Of a stretch of DNA of 64,000 bases, positions 51,154-59,770 are shown piece after piece. A model generated the notes under the pieces. That model searched no databases, was not told where the DNA came from, and worked only from the letters and a program-made list of their open reading frames with translations. The translations under genes were made by a program, and so were the position numbers. Location: positions 7,385,001-7,449,000 of the forward strand of contig NC_010162.1 of the NCBI RefSeq assembly GCF_000067165.1. The letters run 5' to 3'. The DNA is from Sorangium cellulosum So ce56 (GTDB lineage Bacteria; Myxococcota_A; Polyangia; Polyangiales; Polyangiaceae). The stretch's first letter is position 1. Each line of letters starts with the position of its first letter.

Positions 51154-52439
51154 GGCACGCTCCGTGACGAGCTGGCGGGAGCGGTCAGCGGCGACGCGCC
51201 GGACGAGGCGGCGGGCGGCGACGCGCCGGACGAGGCGGCAGGCGGCGACGCGCCGGCCGCGGACGCGCTGGCGTCTGCGCCTCCCTCGGGGTGGCGCCCC
51301 GCGGCCTGGCCTCCCGGCACGCTGCCGGGCGCCGCGATGCGGACCTGCGCCCCCTCGCGCAGCGCCTCCGCGCCGCGCGCCACGAGGAGCTCTCCCACGG
51401 AGAGGCCCGACTTGACCTCGACGCGCCCGTCGGGCGTGCGCAGGCCCAGCGAGAGCACGCGCTCGCGCGCGGTGGTGCCGTCGACCACGTACGCGAGGAA
51501 CCCCCGCTCGCTCGGTCGCACGGACGTGAGTGGGATGACCGGGGCGTCGCCGCTCGCGCCCACGGGCACGGTCACCTCGGCGAAGGTCCCCGGGCGGAGC
51601 AGCTCCTTGCCCTCGCCCTGCACCTCGCCGGTCACGGCGACCATGCGCGTCGCCGGATCCGCCGCGTCGGCGACGTGCGTCAGCCTGGCGCTGTAGGTCC
51701 GCGCGTCGCCCTTCACCGTGAAGCGCGCCTCCATGTCGGGCCTGACCCGCGGGGCGTCGGCGGCGGGGATCTGGAAGCGGAGCAGGAGCGGGTCGCGGCG
51801 CAGGAGCGTCGCGAGCACGGTGCCGACGGGCACGTGCTGGCCGGTCTGCACGGTGCGCGTCTGGATCTTCCCCTGGATGGGGGCGCGCACGTAGGCGTCG
51901 CGCAGGTTCAGGAGCGCCTGGTCGACGGCGACCTTCGCCTCGGCGACCTGCGCGGCGGTCGTCGCCGCCCTCGAGCGCCAGGACGCGACGTCTTCCTTGC
52001 TGAAGACGCCGTCGGCGCCCTCGGCCTCTCGCCGCTCGAGCCCCGCGGCGGCCTCGGCCTGGGTGGCGGTCACCCGATCGAGCGTCGCGCGCGCCGCGCG
52101 GACGGCGAGGTTGTACCGGGCCGGGTCGATCTCGACGAGCACCTGCCCTGCCTTGACCTCGGCGCCCTCCATGAACCGCACCGCCTCGACGACGCCGGCG
52201 ACGCGCGCGGTGAGCTGCACCTGCTCGAACGCCTCGACCGCCCCGACGGCCGGCACGGCGTACTCGACGCGCTCCGCCGCGACGGGCACGACCTCGACCG
52301 GGAAGCTGAGCCCCTGCTTCGCGGGCTTGCGCCCCTGCTCGGGCGAGGCCTCCCCGCCCTTCTTGCACGCAGGAGATCCGAGGAAGACAAGCGCCGCCAC
52401 CAGGGCGAGCGCGGCCACGCGAATCGGTTGGAGCACCAT
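51150..52439 (-). CDS. RND periplasmic adaptor (membrane fusion) lipoprotein
   Basis: Links the pump to an outer-membrane channel. The product is 429 residues. The signal ends FLGSPACKK, an acceptable lipobox. The lipoyl half-motifs are EQVQLTARVAGVVEAVRFME and DAYVRAPIQGKIQTRTVQTG, flanking an alpha-hairpin of normal size; the beta-barrel (LLLRFQIPAADAPRVRPDME) and proximal domain follow. The C-terminal 45 residues are a low-complexity tail with three GASPPAASS-type repeats encoded by a 27-bp DNA tandem repeat (51190-51262). It is coupled to the pump gene downstream. Promoter presumably in the 355-bp spacer 52440-52794, where I see no clear operator. Confidence 0.92.
   Translation of the reverse strand: MVLQPIRVAALALVAALVFLGSPACKKGGEASPEQGRKPAKQGLSFPVEVVPVAAERVEYAVPAVGAVEAFEQVQLTARVAGVVEAVRFMEGAEVKAGQVLVEIDPARYNLAVRAARATLDRVTATQAEAAAGLERREAEGADGVFSKEDVASWRSRAATTAAQVAEAKVAVDQALLNLRDAYVRAPIQGKIQTRTVQTGQHVPVGTVLATLLRRDPLLLRFQIPAADAPRVRPDMEARFTVKGDARTYSARLTHVADAADPATRMVAVTGEVQGEGKELLRPGTFAEVTVPVGASGDAPVIPLTSVRPSERGFLAYVVDGTTARERVLSLGLRTPDGRVEVKSGLSVGELLVARGAEALREGAQVRIAAPGSVPGGQAAGRHPEGGADASASAAGASPPAASSGASPPAASSGASPLTAPASSSRSVP
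51190..51262. repeat. 27-bp tandem repeat in the adaptor gene
   Basis: GGCGACGCGCCGGACGAGGC plus GGCGGGC begins at 51190, 51217 and 51244; the third copy diverges at its end. It encodes the GASPPAASS-type repeats in the C-terminal tail of the adaptor, in frame. Confidence 0.85.
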
Positions 52440-52794
52440 CTAGGTGGAGGAGTAGCGCAACTCGAGCCGCTGTGCGCGGGGCCGAGCGGGGGTGACCGGG
52501 CAGCGTCACGCCGGCCACAGGCCGCGGAGCGGGGCCCGCGCAGCGGCGGGGCGCCGGGAAGCACGGTACGCGCGGCCCGATCTGGCCGGCGGCGCGCACC
52601 GCGGCGGTCGCGACGGGCGCCCGGGACTTCCGCCGCCCACCGATCGCAAACCACGCCGATCCAGCACAAAGACACGCACTGCCGCACAGGACAGACACTG
52701 CGTACAGTCCCGCAGACAGCAGGGATGCTGACCCACGAGCCCGGCGTGAAACCAGCAACGACGGGCGAGCTGACACGAGCTGGCGGAGTCGACG
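52440..52794. other. 355-bp divergent spacer
   Basis: Lies between the adaptor gene (leftward) and the methyltransferase gene (rightward), so it should contain both promoters. The stretch 52660-52720 is less GC-rich (ACACGCACTGCCGCACAGGA and similar). I see no perfect inverted repeat and no gene. Confidence 0.4.
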
Positions 52795-53556
52795 ATGACA
52801 GACCTGGTCAACGACATGACCGAACGATTTCTGCGCGATGCCGGCATCGCTCCCGGCATGCGCGTCCTCGACGTGGGGTGCGGTCGAGGCGACGTGAGCC
52901 TCATGGTCGCCCGCATCGTCGGCGAAGGGGGTTGCGTGCTCGGGGTAGACCGTGATCCGGCGCCGATCGCGGTCGCTCGCCGGCGAGCCGCCGAGCTGGG
53001 ACTCCGCTGCGTCGCCTTCGAAGAGCGGGACCTCGGCGCGCTCTCCCCCGCCGCCGAGCGCTTCGATGCCGCCGTCGGCCGGAGGGTGCTCATGTACCAG
53101 CCGGATCCTGTCGCCGCGGTCCGTGCCATGGCCGGAGCCGTGCGCGCCGGCGGCCTGATCCTGCTTCAGGAGAACGACGCGACGATGGGCCAGGGCAGCC
53201 TCGTGCCCATGGATCTGCACCGCCAGGTGCACCAGTGGATCTGGCGGACCGTCGAGCGTGAGGGCGCGAGCCTCCACATGGGATTCCAGATGCCGAGCGT
53301 CTTTGAAGAGGCGGGCCTGACCGTGCAGCTCGTGAGGGCCGAGGCCATCGTGCAGACGCCGAGGATCGAGCATCAGCTCGCGTTCATCGTTCGCGCGATG
53401 CTCCCGCGGATCGTCCAGCAAGGCGTGGCGTCGGAAGCCGAGATCGACGTGGACACCCTGGAAGAACGGCTCGCCGCCGAACGGACGAAGGCCAATGCCA
53501 CCTTCGTCGGCGACCTCGTCTTCAGCGTGTGCGGCCGGACACCGTCTCCTGGGTGA
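52795..53556 (+). CDS. class I SAM-dependent methyltransferase
   Basis: The product is 253 residues. Motif I is MRVLDVGCGRGDVSLMVARI, followed by an acidic ribose-binding loop VLGVDRDPAPIAVARRRAAE, ERDLGALSPAAERFDAAVGR (post-I/II) and RAGGLILLQENDATMGQG (motif III). The fold matches UbiE/Coq5-like small-molecule methyltransferases (Methyltransf_11/25). Substrate unknown. The AraC-type gene converges on it and their ends overlap by 35 nt, so transcript interference between regulator and enzyme is possible. Confidence 0.88.
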   Translation: MTDLVNDMTERFLRDAGIAPGMRVLDVGCGRGDVSLMVARIVGEGGCVLGVDRDPAPIAVARRRAAELGLRCVAFEERDLGALSPAAERFDAAVGRRVLMYQPDPVAAVRAMAGAVRAGGLILLQENDATMGQGSLVPMDLHRQVHQWIWRTVEREGASLHMGFQMPSVFEEAGLTVQLVRAEAIVQTPRIEHQLAFIVRAMLPRIVQQGVASEAEIDVDTLEERLAAERTKANATFVGDLVFSVCGRTPSPG

Positions 53557-54421
53557 GCGTGCCGCCCTTGCTCTGCGCTTCGGCGCGCCACGCCGCCGGC
53601 GTCGCCCCGTGCTCTCTACGGAACATACGGATGAAGTGCGTCGCGTCCGCGTAGCCGACGCGCTCGGCGACGAGCTCGACCCTCTCGTCGGAGTGGAGGA
53701 GGATGCGGCGAGCCTCCGCCATTCTCCCAGCCACGATCCACTCGACCGCGCTCCGGCCCGTCGCCCGAGAGAGCGCCGTCGTCACGTACGCCGGGCTCCG
53801 CCCGACCGATCGCGCGACGTCCTTGAGCGAGAGCGGCCGAAGGCAGTTTCGCTCGATGAAGCGAAGGGCATCGACGACGACTCCCGGCGATGGCGAGGCA
53901 GGGTGTTGCGAGCGCGCGGCCTGCCGAACCTCGTTGAGGATGAGAACAAGGAGGCTCCGCTGGACGACGTCAGGAGCGCCGCCATCGCCCGATTCCGTCG
54001 CGCGCATGAGCTCGCGGAGGAGCATGTCGATGTGCGCGTGACGATCCGCGGGCACCCGAACGACGGGGGACGCGCCGGAGCGCACGCGCTCGAACGGCTC
54101 GAGCAAGCTGCCCGCCTCCTCGGCGGCCAAGCAGGGGACACAGAAGCCAACGCCGATCCAGTCCGGGGCTGCCTTCTCGATCGAGCGGTGCGGCTGTCCG
54201 GCCGGCACGAGGAGGACGTCTCCAGCCTCGACGTGCCATCGACCGCGCTGATCGATCCGAGAAGCGCCGCTCGTGTAGAACGCCAGCGCGGCGAAGGCGT
54301 GGGTCACGGACGCCCGCATGACCGGCTGCACCGGTGAGGGCTGCCGGCAGCAAAAGATCGCTCGGCCTCCGCCCACAAGGTCTTCTCGCTGGATCGCCGG
54401 CGCCAGGGGCACGAGCGCCAT
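53522..54421 (-). CDS. AraC-family transcriptional regulator
   Basis: The product is 299 residues from ATG 54421. The N-terminal cupin sensor includes RWHVEAGDVLLVPAGQPHRS and WIGVGFCVPCLAAEEAGSLL. The C-terminal pair of helix-turn-helix motifs is LSLKDVARSVGRSPAYVTTA and VELVAERVGYADATHFIRMF, followed by the conserved RREHGATPAAWR. The open frame upstream to 54685 is not convincing. The inducer is probably a small molecule bound by the cupin. Its 3' end overlaps the methyltransferase gene, a plausible but unproven target. Confidence 0.9.
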   Translation of the reverse strand: MALVPLAPAIQREDLVGGGRAIFCCRQPSPVQPVMRASVTHAFAALAFYTSGASRIDQRGRWHVEAGDVLLVPAGQPHRSIEKAAPDWIGVGFCVPCLAAEEAGSLLEPFERVRSGASPVVRVPADRHAHIDMLLRELMRATESGDGGAPDVVQRSLLVLILNEVRQAARSQHPASPSPGVVVDALRFIERNCLRPLSLKDVARSVGRSPAYVTTALSRATGRSAVEWIVAGRMAEARRILLHSDERVELVAERVGYADATHFIRMFRREHGATPAAWRAEAQSKGGTLTQETVSGRTR

Positions 54422-54567
54422 GATGACATCGGCCGAAGCAGGAGGCGAGCGCCGGGGCTCTCCGCCGAGCAGGCGGCTGGATAGTAAGGAGCTCTTCCCT
54501 GCGCTGCGCCAGCGAAAGGCCGGCGAAGATCTGGCGGGCCCGAGCCGCGCGCGCCTGCCGGACGGAG

Positions 54568-55362
54568 CTACGGCTCCAGCGTCATCCGCATCTTGTAGAT
54601 CTGCATACCGAACATCACGCCCGCCGGGGCGGCAGGATCGATGGTCCCGTCCCGACCGCGGCTCAAGCGCACGAAGGCCTGACACCCTTCGGCGGGGAGC
54701 CCGGTGGGGTACGAGCCTTCGGGAACGGTGAACGAGCCGGTGTCGTCCACCTCCCCCGACGAGTCGACCCAGGATACGTCGTCCAGACAGGGACCCGGCT
54801 CATCGAAGCTGACAGGTCCGATGGACCACCTCATCATGTCGTCCTTGCCCAGCGGCTCCCACGCCAGCACGAGATCCTCACCGGAGCCGAGGCTGAACAC
54901 GCTCTCCGGCTCGGGAGACGTGAGCTCCGAGAGCTCGGGCATCACGATCTCCCAGCCGTCGAGGTCGTTGAACCGGGCGCGGATCGCGCGGCCCGGCTCG
55001 GCGTGCTTGAGATAGCCGCGGCACTTGGCGGCGATGAGGTCGTCCTCCGGATAGCTGTCATGCCACCAGAAGCAGGCGAGCTCCGCCTCCTCCGCGCCGT
55101 TGCTCACGACGAACCTGTCGGGGAGGTACTCCCCGTCGCCGGGGTCTCGGACGCCGAACGCGCTGCTGGCGCCCAGCTTCGTAACGTAGGCCTCCGCTTC
55201 GCCCAGGTATTCGACTCCATCGCGGACGATCGGCACGTTGTATCCGTAGACCCGGATGACGACCGCCTCGTCCTCCGCAAGGGGCCGGTACTCGTCCGGC
55301 CCACACGCTGCCCCGCAAAGGCCCAGGACGGTGATCAAAGCCAGCCACATGATGTCGCGCAT
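54568..55362 (-). CDS. lipoprotein of unknown function
   Basis: The product is 264 residues from ATG 55362, preceded by GGAGGAA. The signal ends ITVLGLCGAACGPDEY. The body has no recognised domain; it contains beta-like strands (DEAVVIRVYGYNVPIVRDGV, AELACFWWHDSYPEDDLIAA, GEDLVLAWEPLGKDDMMRWS, AEGCQAFVRLSRGRDGTIDP) and six Cys after the lipidated one, two of them close together. Such proteins are abundant in this group and are presumably envelope or extracellular. It appears to be transcribed alone. Confidence 0.75.
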   Translation of the reverse strand: MRDIMWLALITVLGLCGAACGPDEYRPLAEDEAVVIRVYGYNVPIVRDGVEYLGEAEAYVTKLGASSAFGVRDPGDGEYLPDRFVVSNGAEEAELACFWWHDSYPEDDLIAAKCRGYLKHAEPGRAIRARFNDLDGWEIVMPELSELTSPEPESVFSLGSGEDLVLAWEPLGKDDMMRWSIGPVSFDEPGPCLDDVSWVDSSGEVDDTGSFTVPEGSYPTGLPAEGCQAFVRLSRGRDGTIDPAAPAGVMFGMQIYKMRMTLEP

Positions 55363-55760
55363 GATTTCCTCCACCCTCGGAATTGTTTGTAAGAGACGTC
55401 TGCGCCGCCAGTTTTGCTCAGGGGAGGCCCCTCCTCCTTCGCGGCTGGATTGCAGCGAATCTCTCCTCCTTCGGATCAGGGCCATTCCGCCGGTCGTCGC
55501 TGCAAGTGCCCAGTTGACACGCACAGCGGAGCAATGCCACCCTTACAGTTCTCGTTGAACCGACACGCGTAGCCGTCCGCGCACGGGCATCAACCATAAC
55601 CACAATCCGCGATGCGTCTTCACTCCGGCGCCGTATTAGGAAGGCGGCGGAGTGTCCGAGCCGGCGAGCCATCGTGACACGACGACGAGCGCCGCGGGCA
55701 CCGCAGCGAAGAGTCTCTGTCTCTTCATAATCCCTCGTGCCAGATGTCTGGCGCGGCGAT
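55363..55760. other. 398-bp spacer without a recognisable gene
   Basis: The composition is less GC-rich than the surroundings and no frame has a domain signature. I see no strong hairpin or mobile-element end. Confidence 0.4.
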
Positions 55761-55937
55761 TTACAGGGGGCATGCGGCGCACGGGCCGCCGCAGTCGAGA
55801 CCGGCCTCGTCGCCGTTCATCACTCCATCGCTACACGTTGCCTCGCGGCACACGCCGTCCTCGCACACGCCGCAGGCCGCCCAGAGAGAGCCGCCCAGGA
55901 ACACCGTGCCGGAGGCACACAGCCACCGCTTCGACAT
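55761..55937 (-). CDS. 58-residue Cys-rich mini-protein with NGDExGxDCGG motif
   Basis: From ATG 55937 the product has a possible signal (LCASGTVFLGGSLWAACG) and then CEDGVCREATCSDGVMNGDE followed by AGLDCGGPCAACPL. The segment CSDGVxNGDExGxDCGGPC is a short Cys knot repeated in many larger myxobacterial surface proteins. Here it forms nearly the whole protein, so this may be a very small lipoprotein or the surviving 3' end of a larger gene. The ribosome-binding site is weak. Confidence 0.45.
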   Translation of the reverse strand: MSKRWLCASGTVFLGGSLWAACGVCEDGVCREATCSDGVMNGDEAGLDCGGPCAACPL

Positions 55938-56117
55938 TGGCGCGATGATATCAGACCACCTCGTCCAGGGGAGCCCGGAGATCCGAGCCAGAGGTCGAAC
56001 GACGTGCGCAGCTCTGATTGCGATCAGCGCCTTCAAATTCTCCACCAAAAATGAACTCGCATTCATAAAATGAGGTCGGCTCTCTGCCTGGGAGCACGCT
56101 TCTGCGGGGGTCGGGCG

Positions 56118-57158
56118 CTACCACGAGAACGAGAGCCCCACGCCCGGGGCGGTCCCCAGGGCCCCTACGCGGACCTTTGCCTGTGGCGCGAGATGGAACC
56201 CCGAGGCCACGGCGCCGCCGGCCGCAAGAGCCGCACCGACGAAGGCGCCAACGGACAGGGCCGTGAACGTCTTCGTGCGCCCATCGGCATCGGCATAGGC
56301 GTCGCAGGCAGGGAGCCCCGGCCGGCAATGGAAGACCTCCCACTGCGCCCGGACGAAGGCGGCGTCCCGCTCCTCGGCAGCGTCGTTGGACTCAAGGACC
56401 GAGACGCCCCCGACGGCGGCAAGGGCGGCCGATGAGGCCGCGAGCGCGCCCACGGTCCACCACCGGAGTGCGGGGCCGCCCGTGGAAGGAGGAAGCGCCG
56501 CTACCGGGTAGGTAACCACCTTGCTCGCCGGCGGACACGCGGGCGCCTCGGGTCGGGCGCGCGTGAACACCAGCCAGACGGTCCTCTCGCCGCCCGCATC
56601 GACGCCGGCCGTGGTCTCGATCTGCTCCCCGGCGCGATGTCCGCCCACCCGGTGCTGGCCGGGTGCGACGTACACGGGTCGCGGGAGCGGGGACACACCG
56701 ACCTGCCGCCCGTCCACGAGCACGGCAGCGCCGGGCTCGCTCACGCGCACGTCGAGCGCGCCGACATGCCGCCGTGCTTCCGCGAAGTCGGCCCGCGCCA
56801 GCTCGTAGCTCTCCTTGAAGCCTGGCGGCACCCAGATCTTCGGGGCGTCGGGGGTGCCGACCATGTCGAAATAGATCGAGAGAAACTCCGCCGCCCTCTC
56901 GAAGTCGTGCAGCCTGAACGACAGCATCCCCACCCGGAACGCGTCGGAGGCGCTCTTCGTGAGCCCCCACAGCGTCAGGTGAATGTCGCGCGCGTCCGCG
57001 AGCCTCCCCTCGTCCAGGAGCCGCTTCGCCTCGTCGAGCATCTCCCGCTCCGGCCCGGTAGGCGGCGGCCGCCGCGGGAGCGGCGCTGCCGCCGCCGGCC
57101 CTGGGCAGGTGAGCAGCAGCAGGACCGCGGTGATCGGGCTGAAAAGCGGGCGTCGCAT
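56118..57158 (-). CDS. PEGA-domain envelope protein with TPR-like N-terminus
   Basis: The product is 346 residues. A signal peptide (FSPITAVLLLLTCPGPAAAA) is followed by a helical TPR-like region (EMLDEAKRLLDEGRLADARD, FRVGMLSFRLHDFERAAEFL). A PEGA-type beta domain lies at about 130-200 (VRVSEPGAAVLVDGRQVGVS and APGQHRVGGHR). Two hydrophobic helices follow (WWTVGALAASSAALAAVGGV, TFTALSVGAFVGAALAAGGA) and the C-terminus ends VGLSFSW. This architecture is very common in Polyangiales, often beside protein kinases; none is nearby here. Function unknown; periplasmic or inner-membrane location likely. Confidence 0.82.
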   Translation of the reverse strand: MRRPLFSPITAVLLLLTCPGPAAAAPLPRRPPPTGPEREMLDEAKRLLDEGRLADARDIHLTLWGLTKSASDAFRVGMLSFRLHDFERAAEFLSIYFDMVGTPDAPKIWVPPGFKESYELARADFAEARRHVGALDVRVSEPGAAVLVDGRQVGVSPLPRPVYVAPGQHRVGGHRAGEQIETTAGVDAGGERTVWLVFTRARPEAPACPPASKVVTYPVAALPPSTGGPALRWWTVGALAASSAALAAVGGVSVLESNDAAEERDAAFVRAQWEVFHCRPGLPACDAYADADGRTKTFTALSVGAFVGAALAAGGAVASGFHLAPQAKVRVGALGTAPGVGLSFSW

Positions 57159-57311
57159 GGTCTTGTCTTCCGGGAGGCCTCCGCGCGGCGAGGGCGCCCA
57201 GCGGAGCTCGCGAGGGCGCCGCAGGCACGGCGCGCCTCGGGCTCAGGGTCGAGGACCTGGCACGAGAGCTCGAGCAACGCGCTCTCTCGATTTCCAGCGC
57301 CTCTCCTACCA

Positions 57312-57640
57312 GAGATCACCGCGCGGGTGCGCTCGAAACGCTCGACACCAACAGAAGATGTGAGGACGAACGACACGACAAGAACGCGCCAGGATCAGCA
57401 ACACGCATTGCGTTTATCGAACAAAAAATTCTCACACCAGGTGAGATTTTGCTCCAAAATTTTGACCCTGTTCTCAACCTGGGCCAGCTGACGCCCGAGA
57501 TCACCGAACAGCTGCGTTCGAACCACTCAATATGTAGGCTGGACACCAGCACGAGCACGTTGCGTTGCATTGCATCGATCGAGATAAATTTCTCGCGCTC
57601 GATGAGCTAAGGCTCCAAAAATCCTCAACCTGGGTCAGCC
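57312..57640. repeat. two diverged copies of a ~150-180-bp intergenic module
   Basis: Copy A starts GAGATCACCG at 57312 and copy B starts GAGATCACCG at 57497. In both, the same landmarks follow in order: a G(C/T)GC(T/G)TCGAA-like stretch, GGACACCA/GACACCAAC, GCATTGC or GCATTGCG with TATCGA/CATCGA, GCTCCAAAA, and CTCAACCTGGG (57473 and 57624). Copy A contains the hairpin AAAATTCTCAC-ACCAG-GTGAGATTTT (57425-57450) and the palindrome CAAAATTTTG (57455-57464). It is locally A/T-rich for this genome. Neither copy has a credible gene. Confidence 0.55.
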
Positions 57641-57796
57641 GACGCGACGCCGCTCCTCAACCTGGGTGAGCTGGCGCCTCAACCTGGGTGAGCTGGCGGA
57701 GCTGGCGCCTCCGCCGCTCCTCAACCTGGGTGAGCTGGCGCCTTCGCCTCAACCTGGGTGAGCTGGCGGAGCTGGCGGCTCCGCCTCAACCTGGGT
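57624..57796. repeat. array of six CTCAACCTGGGTGAGCTGGCG-type boxes
   Basis: CTCAACCTGGGT starts at 57624, 57656, 57678, 57720, 57748 and 57785; most copies continue GAGCTGGCG, a few CAGCCGACG or GAGCCGACG. Spacing is irregular (22-42 bp), which excludes a CRISPR. A seventh, variant box lies at 57473. The decamer CAACCTGGGT also occurs in the rqcH repeat and at 41829. The remaining bases between 57159 and 58056 show no gene. Confidence 0.85.
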
Positions 57797-58056
57797 GAGC
57801 CGACGGCGTGAGCCGACGCTCCAGAAATTCCCAGACTGGATAAGCTGGCGCAGGGCGGCCGACGCAGCGGCCCCTCAACCAGCCGCCGGAAGCCACGCGC
57901 CGACGTTACAGCCGCGCCGCGATCGGGCGGACCGGCGCGCCGCTGGCTGGACGCCCGGTCCCCGGCCCAGCCGCCTGTCGAGGCCGCAACGAGGCCGTCG
58001 CGCCCGCCGCCCTTCCGCGCTCGCCCTGAGCCGGCGCCGGTCTATACCATGGGGAC

Positions 58057-58740
58057 ATGCGCCCCACCGTGCTCCTCTGGGACATCGACGGCACCCTTCT
58101 CTCCACCGGCGGCGCAGGCCGGCGCGCCATGGAGCGCGCGTTCGCCCGGTACGCCGACAGGCGCGACGCGTGCGAGGCGTTCTCGTTTGCGGGCATGACC
58201 GACCGGGCCATCATCCGGACAGGGCTCGAGACGGTCGGGCGCGAGGCCACGGAGGACGCCATCGACGCGCTCCTCGCGATCTACGTCGAGATCCTCGCGC
58301 AGGAGATGTCGCTCGCCGGCGACACCCGGGTCCACGCCGGCGTCATCGAGGCGCTCGACGCCGCCGCCCGGCGCGCGAAGTGCGCCATCGGCCTCGGCAC
58401 GGGGAACGTCCGCGCCGGGGCGCAGGCGAAGCTCACCCGGGTCGGCATCTACGAGCGGTTCGCGTTCGGCGGCTTCGGCTGCGATCACGAGCGCCGCGAC
58501 GAGCTCCTGCGCATCGGCGCGGCGCGCGGGGCGGCGATGCTCGAGGCGCCGCTCGAGGCGTGCCGCGTCGTCGTCATCGGCGACACCCCGAAGGACATCG
58601 CGGCGGCCCGGGCGATCGGCGCCGAGTCGCTCGCCGTGGCCACCGGCACCTACGCCCTCGCAGAGCTCGCCGCATGCGCCCCGACCCACAGCTTCACCGA
58701 CCTCCGGGCGAGGGGCGCGCTCGAGGCGCTGCTCGGTTGA
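58057..58740 (+). CDS. HAD-superfamily phosphatase (phosphoglycolate-phosphatase-like)
   Basis: The product is 227 residues. The nucleophile motif is LLWDIDGTLLST; motif II is IGLGTGNVRAG and the acidic motif IV is VVIGDTPKDIAAARAIGAES. A helical cap lies between the first two (MERAFARYADRRDACEAFSF). Haloacid-dehalogenase-type enzymes of this size dephosphorylate small phosphorylated metabolites; the substrate cannot be fixed. It converges on the ATPase-DUF4435 pair with 70 bp between stops. Confidence 0.88.
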   Translation: MRPTVLLWDIDGTLLSTGGAGRRAMERAFARYADRRDACEAFSFAGMTDRAIIRTGLETVGREATEDAIDALLAIYVEILAQEMSLAGDTRVHAGVIEALDAAARRAKCAIGLGTGNVRAGAQAKLTRVGIYERFAFGGFGCDHERRDELLRIGAARGAAMLEAPLEACRVVVIGDTPKDIAAARAIGAESLAVATGTYALAELAACAPTHSFTDLRARGALEALLG

Positions 58741-58810
58741 GATCCGAGATCTCTCGACGAGCGGCCGGCTGGCCGCTGCGGCGCCGATACGACAGGGTGT
58801 CTCCGCGAGA

Positions 58811-59770
58811 TCACGCCAATGGTCGACGGATCCTCCGGAAGAGGATCAGATGGCGCGGCGAGCTCTCTGACACGTGGGGAGGCGGGTGCGTGGAGGTCAA
58901 ACCCGCGTAGGTCCGCCGAACGAGAACCTGTGCTCGGTGACCGATGCGACGCCGGATTGCGGTTCGCAGCTCGCGGATCTCCTGCGGTACCCGATTCAGA
59001 TCGAGCTGAGCTCTGGCGATCTCCTGGACGAACGTGATCCGACATTCGGGGTCTTTCGGACGCTTTCTGGTCCAGATCCTGGTCGTGAGGTCGCGGAGGA
59101 TCTCCTTCCCGGAGAACTCCTGCCTCCAGGCGCCGGTGCTCAGCATCGCGCGGTAGCTGGCCTCGTGATCCGTGAGCTTCCTCGCGATCGTGGCCACGTT
59201 GCCCCAGTCCGGCTGGAGCGTGGGCAGGACCCGCGCCCACCAGAGGCTACCGGTGATAGCAGCCTCAGCGTCCCCTTGCGATTTGACGCGATCCCTCCGC
59301 GGATGTTCGAGAAAATCGTCGACCACCGCATCGCGGATCTCGGTGATCGTACGGCGGCAGCTCATCCACCAGGTGAGCGGCGTCGCGAGCATCGTGAGCT
59401 CCTGCTCGACCTGCGCTGCGTTGAGGCCCGACGTGTTGACCTGGCAAGCAGCGATGGCATCCGGGTCGAGGAGGAGGTTCTCGATCTCGACGACATCCGC
59501 CGTCAGGACCACCACCGCGTCCTCGTTCCACCGAGCCCGATTGGAACCGCCGAAGTCTCGATCGCGAAAGCCAAAGACGTGCGTATTGTAGTCATTTCGT
59601 GCGGCATTCACGACGGCGTGGAGGTGCCCGTGACCACCGGCGACGAGGACCTTGATGTGCAACTCGCCTTCCCACGCCGTCTGGAGGTACGTGCGCGTCT
59701 CCTCGTCCTCGACCCAGAGATAGGCCGGGAAATTTCGGTACAGGCCCGTCACGTCCGACGACGGCTTCAT
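58811..59770 (-). CDS. DUF4435 (TOPRIM-like) effector of a putative phage-defence pair
   Basis: The product is 319 residues from ATG 59770, overlapping the ATPase stop by 4 nt (ATGA). The N-terminal half has the DUF4435/TOPRIM layout: AYLWVEDEETRTYLQTAWEG (Glu), YNTHVFGFRDRDFGG (DxD) and VVVLTADVVEIENLLLDPDA (E-x-N). The C-terminal half is helical (EQELTMLATPLTWWMSCRRT, RVLPTLQPDWGNVATIARKL). In PARIS systems, AriB is a DUF4435 protein held inactive by the ATPase AriA and released upon infection. This gene fits AriB in size, order and coupling. An OLD-like nuclease role outside defence cannot be excluded. Confidence 0.75.
   Translation of the reverse strand: MKPSSDVTGLYRNFPAYLWVEDEETRTYLQTAWEGELHIKVLVAGGHGHLHAVVNAARNDYNTHVFGFRDRDFGGSNRARWNEDAVVVLTADVVEIENLLLDPDAIAACQVNTSGLNAAQVEQELTMLATPLTWWMSCRRTITEIRDAVVDDFLEHPRRDRVKSQGDAEAAITGSLWWARVLPTLQPDWGNVATIARKLTDHEASYRAMLSTGAWRQEFSGKEILRDLTTRIWTRKRPKDPECRITFVQEIARAQLDLNRVPQEIRELRTAIRRRIGHRAQVLVRRTYAGLTSTHPPPHVSESSPRHLILFRRIRRPLA

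Noticed and set aside
47971..53421. A 1,816-codon open frame joining the RND pump to upstream sequence
   Set aside because: The pump begins at GTG 51153, coupled to the adaptor stop. Upstream codons are antisense or out-of-frame shadow of the adaptor and methyltransferase genes.
57473..57796. CRISPR array
   Set aside because: The repeats are only about 12-20 bp, the spacing is irregular (22-42 bp), the intervals share sequence, and no cas genes are nearby.
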